A stretch of 64,000 nt of DNA from Gambelia wislizenii (GCA_030847615.1 JAUMIR010000003.1:340394256-340458255); one strand, 5' to 3'. Positions 20,838 through 32,315 are shown, counted from the first letter of the stretch. Translations and numbers: made by a program. The notes: generated by a model not told the origin, from the letters alone.

Positions 20838-22190
20838 CATCAATACCAGGGAAAATTCTAGAGCAGATCATTAAACAGAGAGTCTGTGAACATTTAGAAG
20901 GCAATGCCATAATCACAAAAAGTCAACATGGGTTTCAGAGAAACAAGTCATGCCAGACTAATCTGATCTCTTTTTTTTGATAAAGTTACCAGCTTGGTAG
21001 ATGAAGGGAATGCTGTGGACATTGCATACCTTGATTTCAGTAAGGCCTTTGACAAGGTTCCCCATGATATTCTTGCAAACAAGCTTGTAAAATGTGGGCT
21101 AGACAAGTTAACTGTTCAATGGATTTGTAATTGGTTGACCGGCCGAACCCAAAGGGTGCTCAGCAGTGGCTCCTCTTCGTCTTGGAAAGATGTGACCAGT
21201 GGTGTGCCACAGGGTTCTGTCCTGGGCCCAGTGCTATTCAACATCTTTATCAATGACTTAGATGAGGGAATTAGGGGCATACTTATCAAATTTGCAGATG
21301 ACACCAATTGGGAGGAGTAGCTAATACCCTAGAGGACAGGATCAAAATTCAGAATGACCTGGATAGACTGGAGAGCTGGGCCAAAGCTAACAAAATGAAA
21401 TTCAATACGGAGAAATGTAAAGTACTGCATTTAGGGCGGAAAAATGAAATGCATAAATATAGGATGGGAGAGACCTGGCTGAATGAGACTACGTGCGAAA
21501 GGGATCTAGGAGTCCTAGTAGACCACAAGTTGAACATGAGCCAACAGTGTGATGCGGCAGCTAAAAAGGCCAATGCGATTTTGGGCTGTATCAATAGAAG
21601 TATAGTGTCTAGATCAAGGGAAGTAATAGTGCCACTCTATTCTGCCTTGGTCAGACCTCACTTAGAATACTGTGTCCAGTTCTGGGCACCACAATTAAAA
21701 AAGGATATTGACAAATTGGAGCGTGTCCAGAGAAGGGCAACTAAAATGGTGAAAGGTCTGGAAACAATGCCTTATGAGGAGAAACTTAGGGAGCTGGGTA
21801 TGTTTAGCCTGGAAAAAAGACGGTTAAGATGCGATATGATAGCCCTGTTTAAGTATTTGAAGGGATGTCACGCTGAGGATGGAGCAGGCTTTTTTTCTGC
21901 TGCTCCAGAGACTGGAACACGGAGCAATGGGTGCAAGCTCCAGGAACAGAGATTCCACCTCAACATGAGGAGGAACGTTTTGACAGTAAGAGCTGTTCGG
22001 CAGTGGAACACACTCCCTCGGAGCGTGGTGGGGTCTCCTTCCTTGGAGGTCTTTAAACAGAGGCTGGATGGCCATCTGTCGGGGATGCTTTGATCAAGAT
22101 TTCCTGCGTGGCAGGGGGGTTGGACTGGATGGCCCTTGTGGTCTCTTCCAACTCTGCAATTCTATGATTCTATGATTCTATGATTCATAC
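20838..22190 (+). mobile_element. CR1-type LINE, 5'-truncated, well preserved
   Basis: The copy starts within the RT domain (CATCAATACCAGGGAAAATT) and runs to a 3' tail of ATTCTATG repeats (about 22157-22186). It is nearly the reverse complement of 6641-8057 and retains long open frames. The left end abuts the 5S-derived SINE. Confidence 0.9.
20994..22093 (+). pseudogene. CR1 reverse transcriptase, C-terminal two thirds, one frameshift
   Basis: The frame 20994-21320 carries motif A ([16 protein letters not shown]), [18 protein letters not shown] (motif B region) and LIKFADDT, the intact catalytic FADD. A single shift near 21308-21320 (ACCAATTGGGAGG) leads into the frame 21308-22093, which holds the thumb and C terminus ([28 protein letters not shown]) to the natural end HLSGML. 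The endonuclease and RT N terminus are missing. The catalytic residues are intact, so this is a young but dead copy. Confidence 0.88.
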
Positions 22191-22680
22191 CAGCAGCAGT
22201 GATGTTGCTGAGGTGGGGGGGAAATGGTGGTACCTGTGTGCTTGTCCTGCCTCCCCACCCCTCAAATTCAGGGCAGATCCTTTGTTTATGCTACAGTTTT
22301 CTCCAGATTTCCAGCAAACTCCAGAGAAAACTGTGACTTTTCAAAATCTGCATTAAGCTTTTAAAAATCTGCATTAAGGTGGTATATGCAGGAGTTTGGT
22401 GCAGATAGGGCTGTACATCATGTGGCCTTGTCGCACTAGATTTGGGGGTAAGGCCACACATCATGTGGCCTTCTTGAGCCAGATTTATGGGGAGGGAGGA
22501 GTTTTGAGTTTTTTCACTAGTGTAGACAAGTCCCAGCAGCTTCTGGGGGGCTGCACAAGTCCCACTGCTGTACTGGATAATGTGGGAAGGAAATAATAAT
22601 AGGAACAAAAAAGAAAAAAAAAGGAAATTTCCTTCTTTTGCAAATATATCAGAGCAGGTGACTAAGTTGAAAATAGACTA
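22191..22680. other. No recognisable gene
   Basis: A CATCATGTGGCCTT word is repeated at about 22417 and 22459, and AATCTGCATTAAG at about 22345 and 22365. A short inverted pair CAGTTTTCTC/GAGAAAACTG spans 22295-22333. Nothing else is recognised. Confidence 0.4.
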
Positions 22681-22945
22681 CAGTCAGACCTCAGTATCTG
22701 TGAAGGTTTGGTTTCTGGACTTACCGTGGATACTGGAAACCATGGATAACAGCAAACCCTATTAAAACAATAGACTTCTGGTAAAAACATACCATAGAGT
22801 TGCATTGGAGGACCTAGAAGATGTCTAGAGAGGATACCTCTCTAGGCATTTTCTAGGATGACTCTATGGTATGTGTCCCTGTTTTGTGTCCCACAGATAA
22901 TTGAAAACACAGATGTTTGTTCCACAGATATGGGGGTCCGACTGT
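22681..22945. mobile_element. MITE, subfamily B
   Basis: The ends CAGTCAGACC and GGGGGTCCGACTG are inverted, with TA on the left and TG (decayed TA) on the right. The CTTACCGTGGATACTGGAAA and CTAGAGAG...CTCTCTAG hairpin features match the other subfamily B copies. Confidence 0.78.
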
Positions 22946-22963
22946 GTTTATGACATTACTGCT

Positions 22964-23184
22964 GTTGTGTGGCTTCAAATAATATACTGACATATAGCAA
23001 CCCTATAATGGGTTTTTATTGCCAAGATGTATTCAGAGGAGTTGCGCCATTGCCATTCTCTCAGGGTGAGAGAGTGTGTCTTGCCCAAGATCAGTCAGTG
23101 GGTTTCCATAGACAGGAAGGGATTTGAACCCTGATTTCCAGAGTCCTACAACAACACTCAAACCCCTACATTACACTGGCTCCC
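22964..23184 (-). mobile_element. Sauria-type SINE (BovB-like 3' end)
   Basis: Read on the minus strand, the element has a tRNA-like head (ending GGCTC/CCAGTGTAATG on the plus-strand side), the CACTGACTGATCTTGGGC block and a tail like TTGCCAATAAAAACCC. The plus-strand words GCCATTGCCATTCTCTCAGG and GGATTTGAACCCTGATTTCC fit the family pattern at 40331, 53958 and 63184. Confidence 0.72.
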
Positions 23185-23348
23185 TATTTGCTTTCAGGAG
23201 CGTGAACTAATCTGATAAAGTCCTGGGTAGCTCTTCTGATTTATTCCAGTGTAGAACTATTCTTCATCATGAAGCGCTCTGGTTCATCCCTGTCTAAAAT
23301 CTTTTATACTACTGTTATTAAAGGGGGAGGGGAGGAAGACAAGCAGTA

Positions 23349-23578
23349 CAGTTGTCCCTCCACATTCACGGATTTTGTATCAATGGATTTCAGTATTCAC
23401 GGCTTGAAAATATTCTTTAAAAAATAATAATCCAAAAAGCAAACCTTGATTTTATCATCTTATATAAGGGACACCATTTTGCTATGCCATTGCATATAAT
23501 GGGACTTGAGTATTCACAGATTTGGGTATTCACGGGAGGTCATGGAACCAAACCCCAGCGTATGTGAAGGGACAACTG
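23349..23578. mobile_element. MITE, subfamily A, compact copy
   Basis: The ends CAGTTGTCCCTCCACATTCA and TATGTGAAGGGACAACTG are inverted and flanked by TA (23347-23348, 23579-23580). The interior repeats GTATTCACGG and GGTATTCACGGG words as a fold-back. This is the compact 230-bp relative of the expanded element at 15796-17027. Confidence 0.85.
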
Positions 23579-24618
23579 TACTTATTTATTTATACCATTA
23601 CTCTCTGACAAAAAAGGCACTTAAGAGAGTTAATACACTGTAACATAATTTAAGCACATAATTAGGACTATTTATATCTAGGCTTCAAGACCAGAAGCTG
23701 GACGTTCATCTGTTTCTTGTGTACTGTGACATTGTTTCCCCCTTGATGCCACAAATTAGCACCAGTTGTCATGACAGTCCTTAGGCTCTTGCTGCCTCTT
23801 GCTGCCTAAGAATAAAGAGAAAACTCAAAGGATTGTCTGGGAATCCCTAGTTGTTTCCAAGGTGGAAATTATAAAGCTGAAGTAGTGTGCTTGATTTCTC
23901 ATGATCACCTGGTCAAGACCTTCCAGAATACTCAAGCCAGCATGGCTGCTGGTCATGCAGACTGGGCAATTTAGGCAGTTGTAGTCTAAAAGGGTAAACT
24001 TTTCAAGGTGTTCTGCTTGTAGGTTTCTTCAGCTTGTTCAGTCGCTATAAAGCTGTCCTTCTGGTGCAGTACAGAAAGTGAGTGATGCCTTCTTCCACCC
24101 TGTAGACCTTGACAGATGTGTATAATTTGCTAACCAGAGCAGTGATATTTCCATAATAATTTTGCCATATGTGTACCAGCCTTCATTGCTCAGCTATCAA
24201 TAATGAACTAAGCAGCTGCTCTCTCTTTACAAACAACTTTATCTCTTTTCATTTGTTTGCTTGGTGGCGGGGCGGGGGGGAGTATTTTTTTTTGTAATGA
24301 TTATAGAAAGCTTAAAGTTACAGACAACTGGATACTTTTGAATGAACAGAGCTAATTGCTTAGCAACTCTGTTTAGCTTCTTTGTGTAGAGCCCAGATTG
24401 CCCTTCAATATTACAGAGAGTGGACCTCTCCCATATTATCTCTATCCTGTTTGGCAGCAGAGTGGGGTCTTCTTTCACCAGCTCCCTTGTTTCTTTGTTT
24501 CACATAGCTTAAAAACACTATGTTTCACAAAAGAAAAGAAAGCTAAGGAAACCAAGAACTCTCTCTTCACAAAACAAAACTCTTCACAAAACAGAAGGGA
24601 ACTTACATGGAGAGCTCA

Positions 24619-24653
<35 letters not shown>

Positions 24654-25786
24654 AGTGAGAGAGAATTTATTTATCTATCTAAGCCAAATTTTTCATGCAC
24701 TGCTCTTCTTAACACCTGAAAGTGGGTAAAATGGAATAAATCAGAAGAGCTACTCAGGACTGTATCAGACAGGGAAAATATAGCATCATCACAACATCAC
24801 ATACCCATGAAAGGGCACGCAGATCAGACGACATCTCCCTTTCATGGTTATGTCCTTGCCAAAAACTGGAGGTTTTAATTGAGGGCTTAAACCGTCAATA
24901 GATTTCCCTGCCACTTTTTTGCTGGCATTTCTGGCATTTGATACCTTGGGCCATTTAAATCACATACTTACCCCGGCAATGCCCGCTCCACTTTCAGGTC
25001 AGATTGGGACATCTAGGTAGGTTTTGCTCTTTTTATTATCCTTCCTGGGTTACTTGGGACTTTTTAAGTGTGTGTATGTGCTTTCCTTCACTTTTTATGT
25101 TTATTTTGCTTTTTATTTTTACATTTCCTGCGAGGAAGTGAACAGGGCTCCGTTCACTTCCTCTTTATTGCTGGGAACCTTTGCCAGGATTAGAAGGTAA
25201 GTGCGGGGAGGGAACGTTCTTTTGCCAGCATACAAATGCTCTCTTTTTTTTAATGCCTGCAAAAGAATGTTTAAAAGGGATGTGTCTGATAAAGTCCTCA
25301 GTGTCTTAAAGACAAAGAAGGTTCAGAGAGATGAGGAGTGTGCACTGTGGGATGGCAGATAAATAATTTATCTTGCCATGATCCCTTTTTCTCCAGTGAA
25401 TGTGCCCCTCTTGCATGTGACAAGGTACAACAAGTAAATGTAAGCCTGCTGAGCATATGGGCAATTCAACTATACATAGCCTGTCAGTCAGTAAACCGTG
25501 CAAAGAACTACGCTGGATCAGAGTAAAGGCTTGTCTGGCTGATCATTCTGTTCACACACTGGCTGACCATATCATGTCTCTTAAGCCCACCCACCCAGAG
25601 CACAGCAAGAGTGCAATAGGTTCTCCTCGTTCATGGTCCACAGCATAGTGCTTCTGACACCAGAAGTAATCCACTTTCATCAGACTAGTAGCCATTCATG
25701 AAGTTTGTCTTCCTGGGTCCTTCTTTTCCCCTCAAGTTTTTGCTGTTCCCAACAAACATTATAAATAAAGGTGTCTTAAGTTTTTT
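23579..25786. other. No gene; one microsatellite and one short hairpin
   Basis: An (AT)n run lies at about 24620-24650. An 11-bp perfect inverted pair CCATGAAAGGG (24805-24815) and CCCTTTCATGG (24837-24847) is separated by 21 bp. A TTTTTTTTTG stretch lies near 24286. I recognise no repeat family or coding region. Confidence 0.45.
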
Positions 25787-25810
25787 AAATATATATATAT
25801 ATATATATTA
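25787..25810. repeat. (TA)n microsatellite
   Basis: An alternating AT run just left of the LINE that begins near 25815. Confidence 0.9.
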
Positions 25811-26619
25811 CTGTTGTAGTTGTTAAGCCTCCTCTCCATTGATGCCCCCTTGTCATGAGAGAGAGGCTTACGTACCCTAATGATGTTTTGAGCTATGCCG
25901 GCAGTGGCATAATAGCCACCGGTAGGGTCTCCCATGCCAGACAGGTCAAAACTGAAGGGTCTAACAAAGAGCGTCAAAGGGCAGGATGGGCTCTCTAGCC
26001 TTATGGCAACCATCCTAGGAGAAGGAAAACTCTAATCCCAAACCCGGGCAGATGGTTCTCGTCCAACCCTGTAAGGTCAACCATCTAAGAGAAGGAAACT
26101 CTAATCAAACCTATGACCCGAGGACCTCGCTGCTACTGTCCATGCTTGCAAGGCCACAGCAGATGAACCTTTGGTTTAAAGGGTGAGGTCATTTCTGTGC
26201 ACGCTGCGCTCCACCAGAAAAATCCATTGCACAGGCTTGAAGGACAAATCCAATTCTGAAAAAGCCCTGTAGCGATAGGTGAGGGACGAAACGGCAGGTG
26301 TAAAGATGCACTGGAAGCCGCAGACCCAACCCTGCATGCAGGTGGTTCAGGACTTTGGTCACTCGAGGCTGACCCGGGAGATGACAGTCTTGTTTGGCAG
26401 CATCCTGAATGACCAAGCAGCCATTTTTTAAGGACAGCACTGCTTGCTCCATATGGAGAGGGGCCTAGAAAGGGTGGCCTAACGAAAACTCATCCCCAAC
26501 TACCTGGTTGGCAAGCCACGGCCAACAGGCATCTTCTGATGCAGTCAAACCAAGGCAAAGAAACAAAGGCACACACCAGCCTCCAAAGGTGTAAATAAAC
26601 TGACACTTGCATGCTGGAA

Positions 26620-27260
26620 CATCAGAACCATTTGAGACTCTGCAGATAGTGGATGGCCTGAGCATTGTTCTGCTCTAATAGCCCATGAACTATCACGACT
26701 TAATATTGACATCGCTGCTCTTAGTGAAGTTCGTCTCCATGAGGAAGGCAGCCTTAAAGAACACAGCACCGGCTACACACTTTATTGGTCTGGCAAACCC
26801 AAAACTGAAAAACATCTTTCAGGAGTAGGCTTTATGATTAAAAACTCCATTGCCTCCAAACTCAAAACCTTGCCAACAGGACACTCTGAACGCATTATTT
26901 CCTTACGCCTCCCACATGTTGTTCTCTTTAGTATATATGCCCCAACGATGCAAGCCGACCCTGTAAAGAAAGACAAATTCTACACAGACCTACGCCAACT
27001 CATATAAAAAGTCCCTGTAGAAGATAAAATTATTATCCTTGGTGACTTCAATGCCAGACTATTACGAACACTATCTTTCAGCAGAAAGATAGCTTGAAGA
27101 CAACCTGGATGCATCCCTGATCCAAACATTGGCACCTCATTGACTATGTTCTAGTCTGCCAGAGAAACATTCACGATGTCCGTCATACTCAAGTGATGCC
27201 AAGTGCAGAATGCCAAACAGATCATCACCTCGTAAGATGTAAACTAAATCTTCATCTTAA
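26620..27260 (+). pseudogene. LINE APE-like endonuclease domain, damaged
   Basis: This enzyme would nick the target DNA. The readable frame gives DIAALSEVRLHEEGSL (catalytic glutamate box), HLSGVGFMIKNSIAS, IYAPTM and ILGDFNARL, then, after an apparent internal deletion near 27060-27100, WMHP, HWHLIDYVLVCQRN and TDHHLV (the final D-H box). A stop lies near 27006 (CTCATATAAAAAG) and frames shift at the deletion. Key boxes survive, but the protein cannot be made as one chain. Confidence 0.78.
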
Positions 27261-27271
27261 GTTCAAACCTA

Positions 27272-29029
27272 ATGAGGGGTGGCATCTTAAAGAGGAGACT
27301 CCAAATCAACAATCTTCAACAAGCTACCATGAGAGACAACTTCCAGGCAAATCTGCAAACAAAACTTGAAGACCATCTTACAGATCCTTCTCTTACAGTG
27401 CTTTGGCAACATATCCAAAACAGTATCCTCCAGTCTGCGGAAGAATCCCTCGGGTTCTCCCACAAGAAAAATCAAGACTGGTTTGATGAAAACAACCAAG
27501 AGATCCAGGAGCTGTTGGCAAAGAAGAGAACTGCTCACCAGGCATACCTCTCCCAGCCAAATTGCCATGTAAGAAAAGCAGCTTTCCGTCTCACAGGCAG
27601 TAAACTTCAACAAAAACTCAGAGACATGCAGAACAAATGGTGGATCAATATAGCAGAAAAGACACAACGCTGTGCAGATCTGGGTGATCTTAGAGGATTT
27701 TATGAAGCTCTTAAAGCAGTGTCTGGACCTACTTATCAGGTCCAAAGCTCCTTATACAGTACATATGGTCAAACATTAATTAGTGATAAAGCCTCCATCC
27801 TGAATCGATGGGCTGAACATTTTCAAAGTCTCTTTAGTGTCAACCGAGTAGTCCAAGGCTCAGCTATCCAACATATGATACAAAAACCAGTGAAAAATGA
27901 ATTGGACATAGCTCCCACTTTGGAAGAGACCCTTAAGGCCATACTGCAGATGAAAAATGGCAAGGCAGCTGGGATTGATGGAATCCCACCTGAAGTTTGG
28001 AAACACGGAGGTCATGTACTCCACGATAAATTCCACAAACTCCTTGTGAATTGCTGGGAAAAAGGGGAACTGCCATCAGACCTCCGAGATGCAGTCATCA
28101 TCACCCTGTACAAGAAAAAAGGAGCAAAATCTGATTGCTCAAACTATCGAGGCATAACACTGCTCTCTATTGCTGGAAAAATCCTTGCAAGGATACTCCT
28201 GAACAGATTAGTTCTGGCTATTGCAGAAGAACTTCTTCCTGAAAGCCAGTGTGGCTTCAGAGCCAATAGGATTACTACAGATATGGTATTTGCCCTTAGA
28301 CAACTGCAAGAGAAATGTAGAGAGCAGAAGAAGGGTCTCTATGTAACATTTGTTGACCTCACCAAAGCCTTCGACACTGTGAGTAGAAAAGGTCTGTGGC
28401 CGATCCTGGAAAGACTAGGATGTCCCCCCAAATTCCTTAAAATGATTATCTTGCTACACGAGGGCCAGCACGGTCAAGTCAGATATGGCGATGCTCTTTC
28501 AGAGCCCTTTCTAATAACTAATGGAGTGAAGCAAGGTTGTGTTCTTGCTCCAACTTTATTTACAATCTTCTTCAGTATGATGCTCCAAAGGGCTACGGCA
28601 GGGCTTGAAGAAGATGGCATCTATATACGTTACTGTACTGATGGTAGCTTGTTTAACTTAAGCCGTCTGAGGGCTCACACGAAGACTCTAAACTATCTAG
28701 TCCGTGAGCTGCTCTTCGCTGATAATGCTGCCCTTGTTGCCCACACAGAAGCAGCTCTGCAGCACCTAACATCCTGCTTCGCAAGAGCTGCAGAGCTGTT
28801 TGGGCTGGAAGTCAACCTGAAGAAAACGGAAGTTCTTTACCAGCCTGCGCCACAGGACGAACACCATCATCCCCACATTGCCGTCGGCAAATCTGTGCTT
28901 AAGTCCATTCAGCATTTCCCCTACCTGGGAAGCATCATCTCCTCAGATCCCAAGACTTACAAAGAGATCGATCACAGATTAGCAAAGGCATATAGTGCAT
29001 TTGGAAGACTACAAAAAAGTCTGGAGTAA
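27272..29029 (+). CDS. LINE reverse transcriptase ORF, 585 codons, catalytic Asp changed to Asn
   Basis: This is the longest sensible open frame in the window. The ATG at 27272 is only the first one in the open frame; the natural protein started upstream in the endonuclease. RT signatures run in order: NGKAAGIDGIPPEVW (about residue 230), YRGITLLSIAGKILARIL (about 290), SQCGFRANRITTDM, VTFVDLTKAFDTV (motif A, Asp near residue 362), LITNGVKQGCVLAPTLF (motif B) and ELLFADNAALV (motif C, residues about 480-488). Motif C is normally FADD; here the second catalytic aspartate is asparagine (AAT at 28724-28726), so polymerase activity would be expected to be lost even though the frame is open. The frame breaks at 29027 just before the C-terminal region. 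Confidence 0.85.
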   Translation: MRGGILKRRLQINNLQQATMRDNFQANLQTKLEDHLTDPSLTVLWQHIQNSILQSAEESLGFSHKKNQDWFDENNQEIQELLAKKRTAHQAYLSQPNCHVRKAAFRLTGSKLQQKLRDMQNKWWINIAEKTQRCADLGDLRGFYEALKAVSGPTYQVQSSLYSTYGQTLISDKASILNRWAEHFQSLFSVNRVVQGSAIQHMIQKPVKNELDIAPTLEETLKAILQMKNGKAAGIDGIPPEVWKHGGHVLHDKFHKLLVNCWEKGELPSDLRDAVIITLYKKKGAKSDCSNYRGITLLSIAGKILARILLNRLVLAIAEELLPESQCGFRANRITTDMVFALRQLQEKCREQKKGLYVTFVDLTKAFDTVSRKGLWPILERLGCPPKFLKMIILLHEGQHGQVRYGDALSEPFLITNGVKQGCVLAPTLFTIFFSMMLQRATAGLEEDGIYIRYCTDGSLFNLSRLRAHTKTLNYLVRELLFADNAALVAHTEAALQHLTSCFARAAELFGLEVNLKKTEVLYQPAPQDEHHHPHIAVGKSVLKSIQHFPYLGSIISSDPKTYKEIDHRLAKAYSAFGRLQKSLE

Positions 29030-29650
29030 TAAACACCTGAAGCGAAGCACAAAAATCAGTGTGTATAGAGCCATTGTACTGTCTATTCTCCTTTATAGGT
29101 CTGAAACATGGGTCACCTATCGCCCACCACTTACGACTCCTGGAACACTTTCATCAGCGCTGTATATGCACAATCCTAAATATACACTGGACTGACTATG
29201 TGATGAATGTTGCTGTCCTTGAGCAAGCAGGGATCACCATCATTGAAACCATGATATTGAGAACACAGCTGCGCTGGGCAGGGCACGTTTCTAGGATGGA
29301 GGACCATCGCCTCCCCAAAATAGTACTCTATGGTGAACTCGCCATGGGTCAGCATAAGAGGGGCGCTCCAAAAAAGCGATACAAGGACTCCCTGAAACAA
29401 CATCTCAGGCTCGGTCAGATTGATCACCAACAGTGGTCCGCCCTGGCCTCAAATCGGGAGGGATAGAGACGCACTATCCACAATGCTGCAGACTTATTTG
29501 AGAACTCACGCCGAACAAGTCTTGAAGAGAAATGACAACGCAGAAAGAATCACAACCCGGAAACATCACCCAAGGAGACCTTCTGCTGTGCTTTCTGCAA
29601 CCAGACTTGTTTATCTCGGATTGGCCTTTTTAGTCATCAGCGTCTTCCTT
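29030..29650 (+). pseudogene. LINE C-terminal region with zinc-finger-like motif
   Basis: The frame continues in 29059-29466 with RTQLRWAGHVSRMEDHRLPK and GAPKKRYKDSLKQHLRLGQI, common at the C terminus of several LINE groups. After a break near 29460 the sequence TGCTTTCTGCAACC onward (29590-29645) encodes CAFCNRTC followed by a histidine about 12 residues later (FSHQR in the sister copies), a C2H2/C2HC-like finger that may bind nucleic acid. The copies at 32180 and 38460 show the same finger. Confidence 0.7.
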
Positions 29651-29689
29651 TGCGAAGAAAAGCCAGAGAGAGAGTTGTTAAGCCTGTAA

Positions 29690-30784
29690 TCCTAAAGGCT
29701 TTTCCCAAAGGGTTTTGGAAAAAGTCAAAACCTACCTTATTTCAAATTTATTCAAGTATGAAAAACACCCCTTTAGTAACTAGTCAGATAGTACCTACCC
29801 ACCAAAGGTTCTCTTTCTGTCTTTCAGTCTCTTTCACTTTCTCTAATGGTTGACTGCTCGAAATTGAAAAGTTGCATTGAACCATAGATTATAGGAACCA
29901 CTGTGCAATATTTTAAAGGATGTTGTTTATAATATACTGTAAGTGAATGCTTACCTAGAAGGCTTGCCTTTTTTTCTTGGGAGTAAATAAGGAGAGTAGG
30001 AAATAGATATCACCCCACTGTTCAATACATCACCCCCTCTCCAAAGAGTAGAAGCTTTCAGTGACTTTAGTAATCTTTCATCTTGCAATTAGGCTATCTG
30101 TCATTCATAAAACATGTCTGGATTCCATGGAGAAAAAGATTTTGAATTCCTCAGTGAAATGTGGCACTCTGTTCCTAGATTTGATTCCATCAGTAAATTA
30201 GGAGCAAAATAATGTACTTAAAAAAAAAAAAAAAGATACTGCTAGATCAACTATACACCCGAATGGGATTCCCACCCCTCTCCTCCTAATCAAGCTTCAA
30301 AAATACATGGTTTGTTGGCTAGAGAATAACAGGGGGGGAAAGTCTACATTATGTTTTAGATTGGCTAAGAAGAGAGCTGAAGTAAATCTGCTTTTTAAAC
30401 ACCCATGGAAGTCCCAGGCCTAATTCTTAAGGCTGTTATTGAATTGCTGAGCTTGTGTTGTATTACCTTTGGCAAAACTAACCACAGCAGAACCTTTCTT
30501 TTCCCACCCTGATGGTTTGGTTGTTTTACCACTTTACAAGCCAACAGCTAGCCTTCTGCCTTAGTACTGATATTTTTCACACAAAGACTTAGTAACTTCT
30601 GTATTCGGCCCTTTTAAGCCCACTGTTAGAGGTGAGCATCTCAGTGGGACAAGAAGCAAGATTCTCAGACCAGCCGCAGAAGGAAAAGAACAGGACAGTC
30701 AACGTTTGTCCAAGAGAGAAAGAGAGAGAATTTTTTGTTGTTGTTAATAATATACATGATGGTGCTCTGTTGAGTTTGGAAGTA
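29690..30784. other. No recognisable gene
   Basis: A 14-A run is at about 30221. I see no repeat that I can name and no conserved frame. Confidence 0.45.
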
Positions 30785-31086
30785 CAGGTCATACATCCAC
30801 ACACCCACACACTCGTATGCATGGGGGGAACGTTCCCAAACTTACTGTGAATACTGGAAACTGTGGGTAATAGAAACACCCCATAGAATGATGCTGAAGG
30901 ACCTAGGAAATGCCTAGAGATGTGGCCTCTCTAGGCATCTCCAGTGTGACTCTGTGGTAACTTCTGGGAGAAGTTATCATAGAGTTGCACTGGAGGACCT
31001 AGGAAATGCCTAACAAGACTATGTTTTTCAGACTACAGATAACTGAAACAACAGGTACTGGTCCCATGCTTATAATGGGTGACCTG
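30785..31086. mobile_element. MITE, subfamily B, with CAC-rich start
   Basis: It begins CAGGTCATACATCC and ends ATGGGTGACCTG between TA dinucleotides (30783-30784 and 31087-31088). The interior contains CTTACTGTGAATACTGGAAA and two copies of GACCTAGGAAATGCCTA, one before and one after a CTCTAGGCATCTCCAG arm, so an arm has been duplicated. Confidence 0.8.
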
Positions 31087-31980
31087 TAATAAGAAGTCCT
31101 AATAACAGCCAGAACAGGCCACTGGATGGAACATTCCTTTGCCCCACCTGAGAATTCTTTTGGGAAATATGTTATTTAACTTTTGGGCTGACAGCTTACA
31201 TCTCAAATTGCCTTCTTTTAGAGTAGAAATATTTCTGGTTTCAAACAACCTTGATCAGTAGTAATTGATTTCCTTACCACTACCTCCAATGACATTGCTC
31301 TAAATTCCAGCTGGCTGTGGTCTTTCACTATTGCCTACAAGACACGCCTTTGCTAGAATGCTCAAAGGTAAAAAAAATGTAAACCTAAGGAAACCATTTC
31401 CTTTTTAGGGAAAGTGTGCACTGTATTTGGATAAAAAGTTCTGAATGTGAAAATAACTGTATCTATTTAAGTTTTGGCTTTCTTATATTCCATAGGCACT
31501 ATGATATGTTGAGACAGAGCTGGCCCAAAACAGTGGCATTTCCCCCCTCTCCAAGTCAAAGTACAGTATGTAGTACCTAAAGCAAGCAATTTTGGTGCAC
31601 GAGGCAGAAAATCCAATAAAGCCCTCATCCCTGACAGTAAAGATACAATATTAATAAATTGGATAACTAAGAATTTAGTGCCCTTTCATGACACCCCAAA
31701 TCTTCTGCCTTCAGGCAGCCACCTCACTCTGCCCAATGGTAGGGCTGGGCCTGCATTGACCTTTTGGGCAGAATTAATGGGTTAGAGGCATTAGTTGTGG
31801 GGTGTGAAATTATTGGTTATTCTGCCAGGTGATAAGCCCACCTAACAAAGAAGGCTTATTATGGTACTGACTGACTCTAATGGAGATCCTATAAGCATTG
31901 GCTCTGCATTCATGGTCCTGTAATGGATGAAAATTGTGTCACAGGTGTGCCTTACAAATATAACTGTCCTGTTTCCAAGA
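31087..31980. other. No recognisable feature
   Basis: No conserved frame, RNA gene or nameable repeat is seen. Confidence 0.45.
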
Positions 31981-32315
31981 ACAGGACTCCCTGAAACAAC
32001 ATCTCAGGCTCGGCCAAATTGACCACAAACAATGATCCGCCCTGGCCTCACATCAGGAGGCATGGAAACACACTATCCACAATGCTGCAGCCTTATTTGA
32101 GAACTCACGCTGAACAAGTCTTGAAGAGAAACGACAATGCAGAAAGAATCACAACCCGGAAACATCACCCAAGGAAGCCTTCTGCTGTGCTTTCTGCAAC
32201 CGGACTTGTCTATCTCGGATTGGCCTCTTTAGTCATCAGCGCACTTGCAGAAAGCGCGGGATGAGTCCTTCCTGAATCTTCATTTGTGAAGATAAGCCAG
32301 AGAGAGAGAGAGAGT
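31981..32315 (+). mobile_element. 3' fragment of the 25815 LINE family
   Basis: It starts at GGACTCCCTGAAACAACATC and aligns with 29386 onward: CTCAGGCTCGG, AGAATCACAACCCGGAAACA and TCTGCAACCGGACTTGT. It ends in AAGCCAGAGAGAGAGAG. It is 5'-truncated and keeps the CACTTGCAGAAAG...TCCTTCCTGAATC piece that the long copy lacks. Confidence 0.9.

Larger units (their letters stand above)
25815..29680 (+). mobile_element. LINE with APE endonuclease and RT, near full length (I/Nimb-like?)
   Basis: The parts are in the usual order: a 5' region without an ORF (25815-26600), an APE-type endonuclease (26620-27260), a reverse transcriptase (27272-29029) and a C-terminal region with a CCHC/H-like finger (29030-29650). 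Two further 3' fragments at 31981 and 38374 show a family with typical 5' truncation. This is clearly not CR1, L1 or BovB. I think of the I/Nimb group from the C-terminal layout (LRWAGHVSRMED, KKRYKDSLKQHL), but this is from memory and uncertain. The 3' end lacks about 36 bp that both short fragments keep. Confidence 0.85.
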
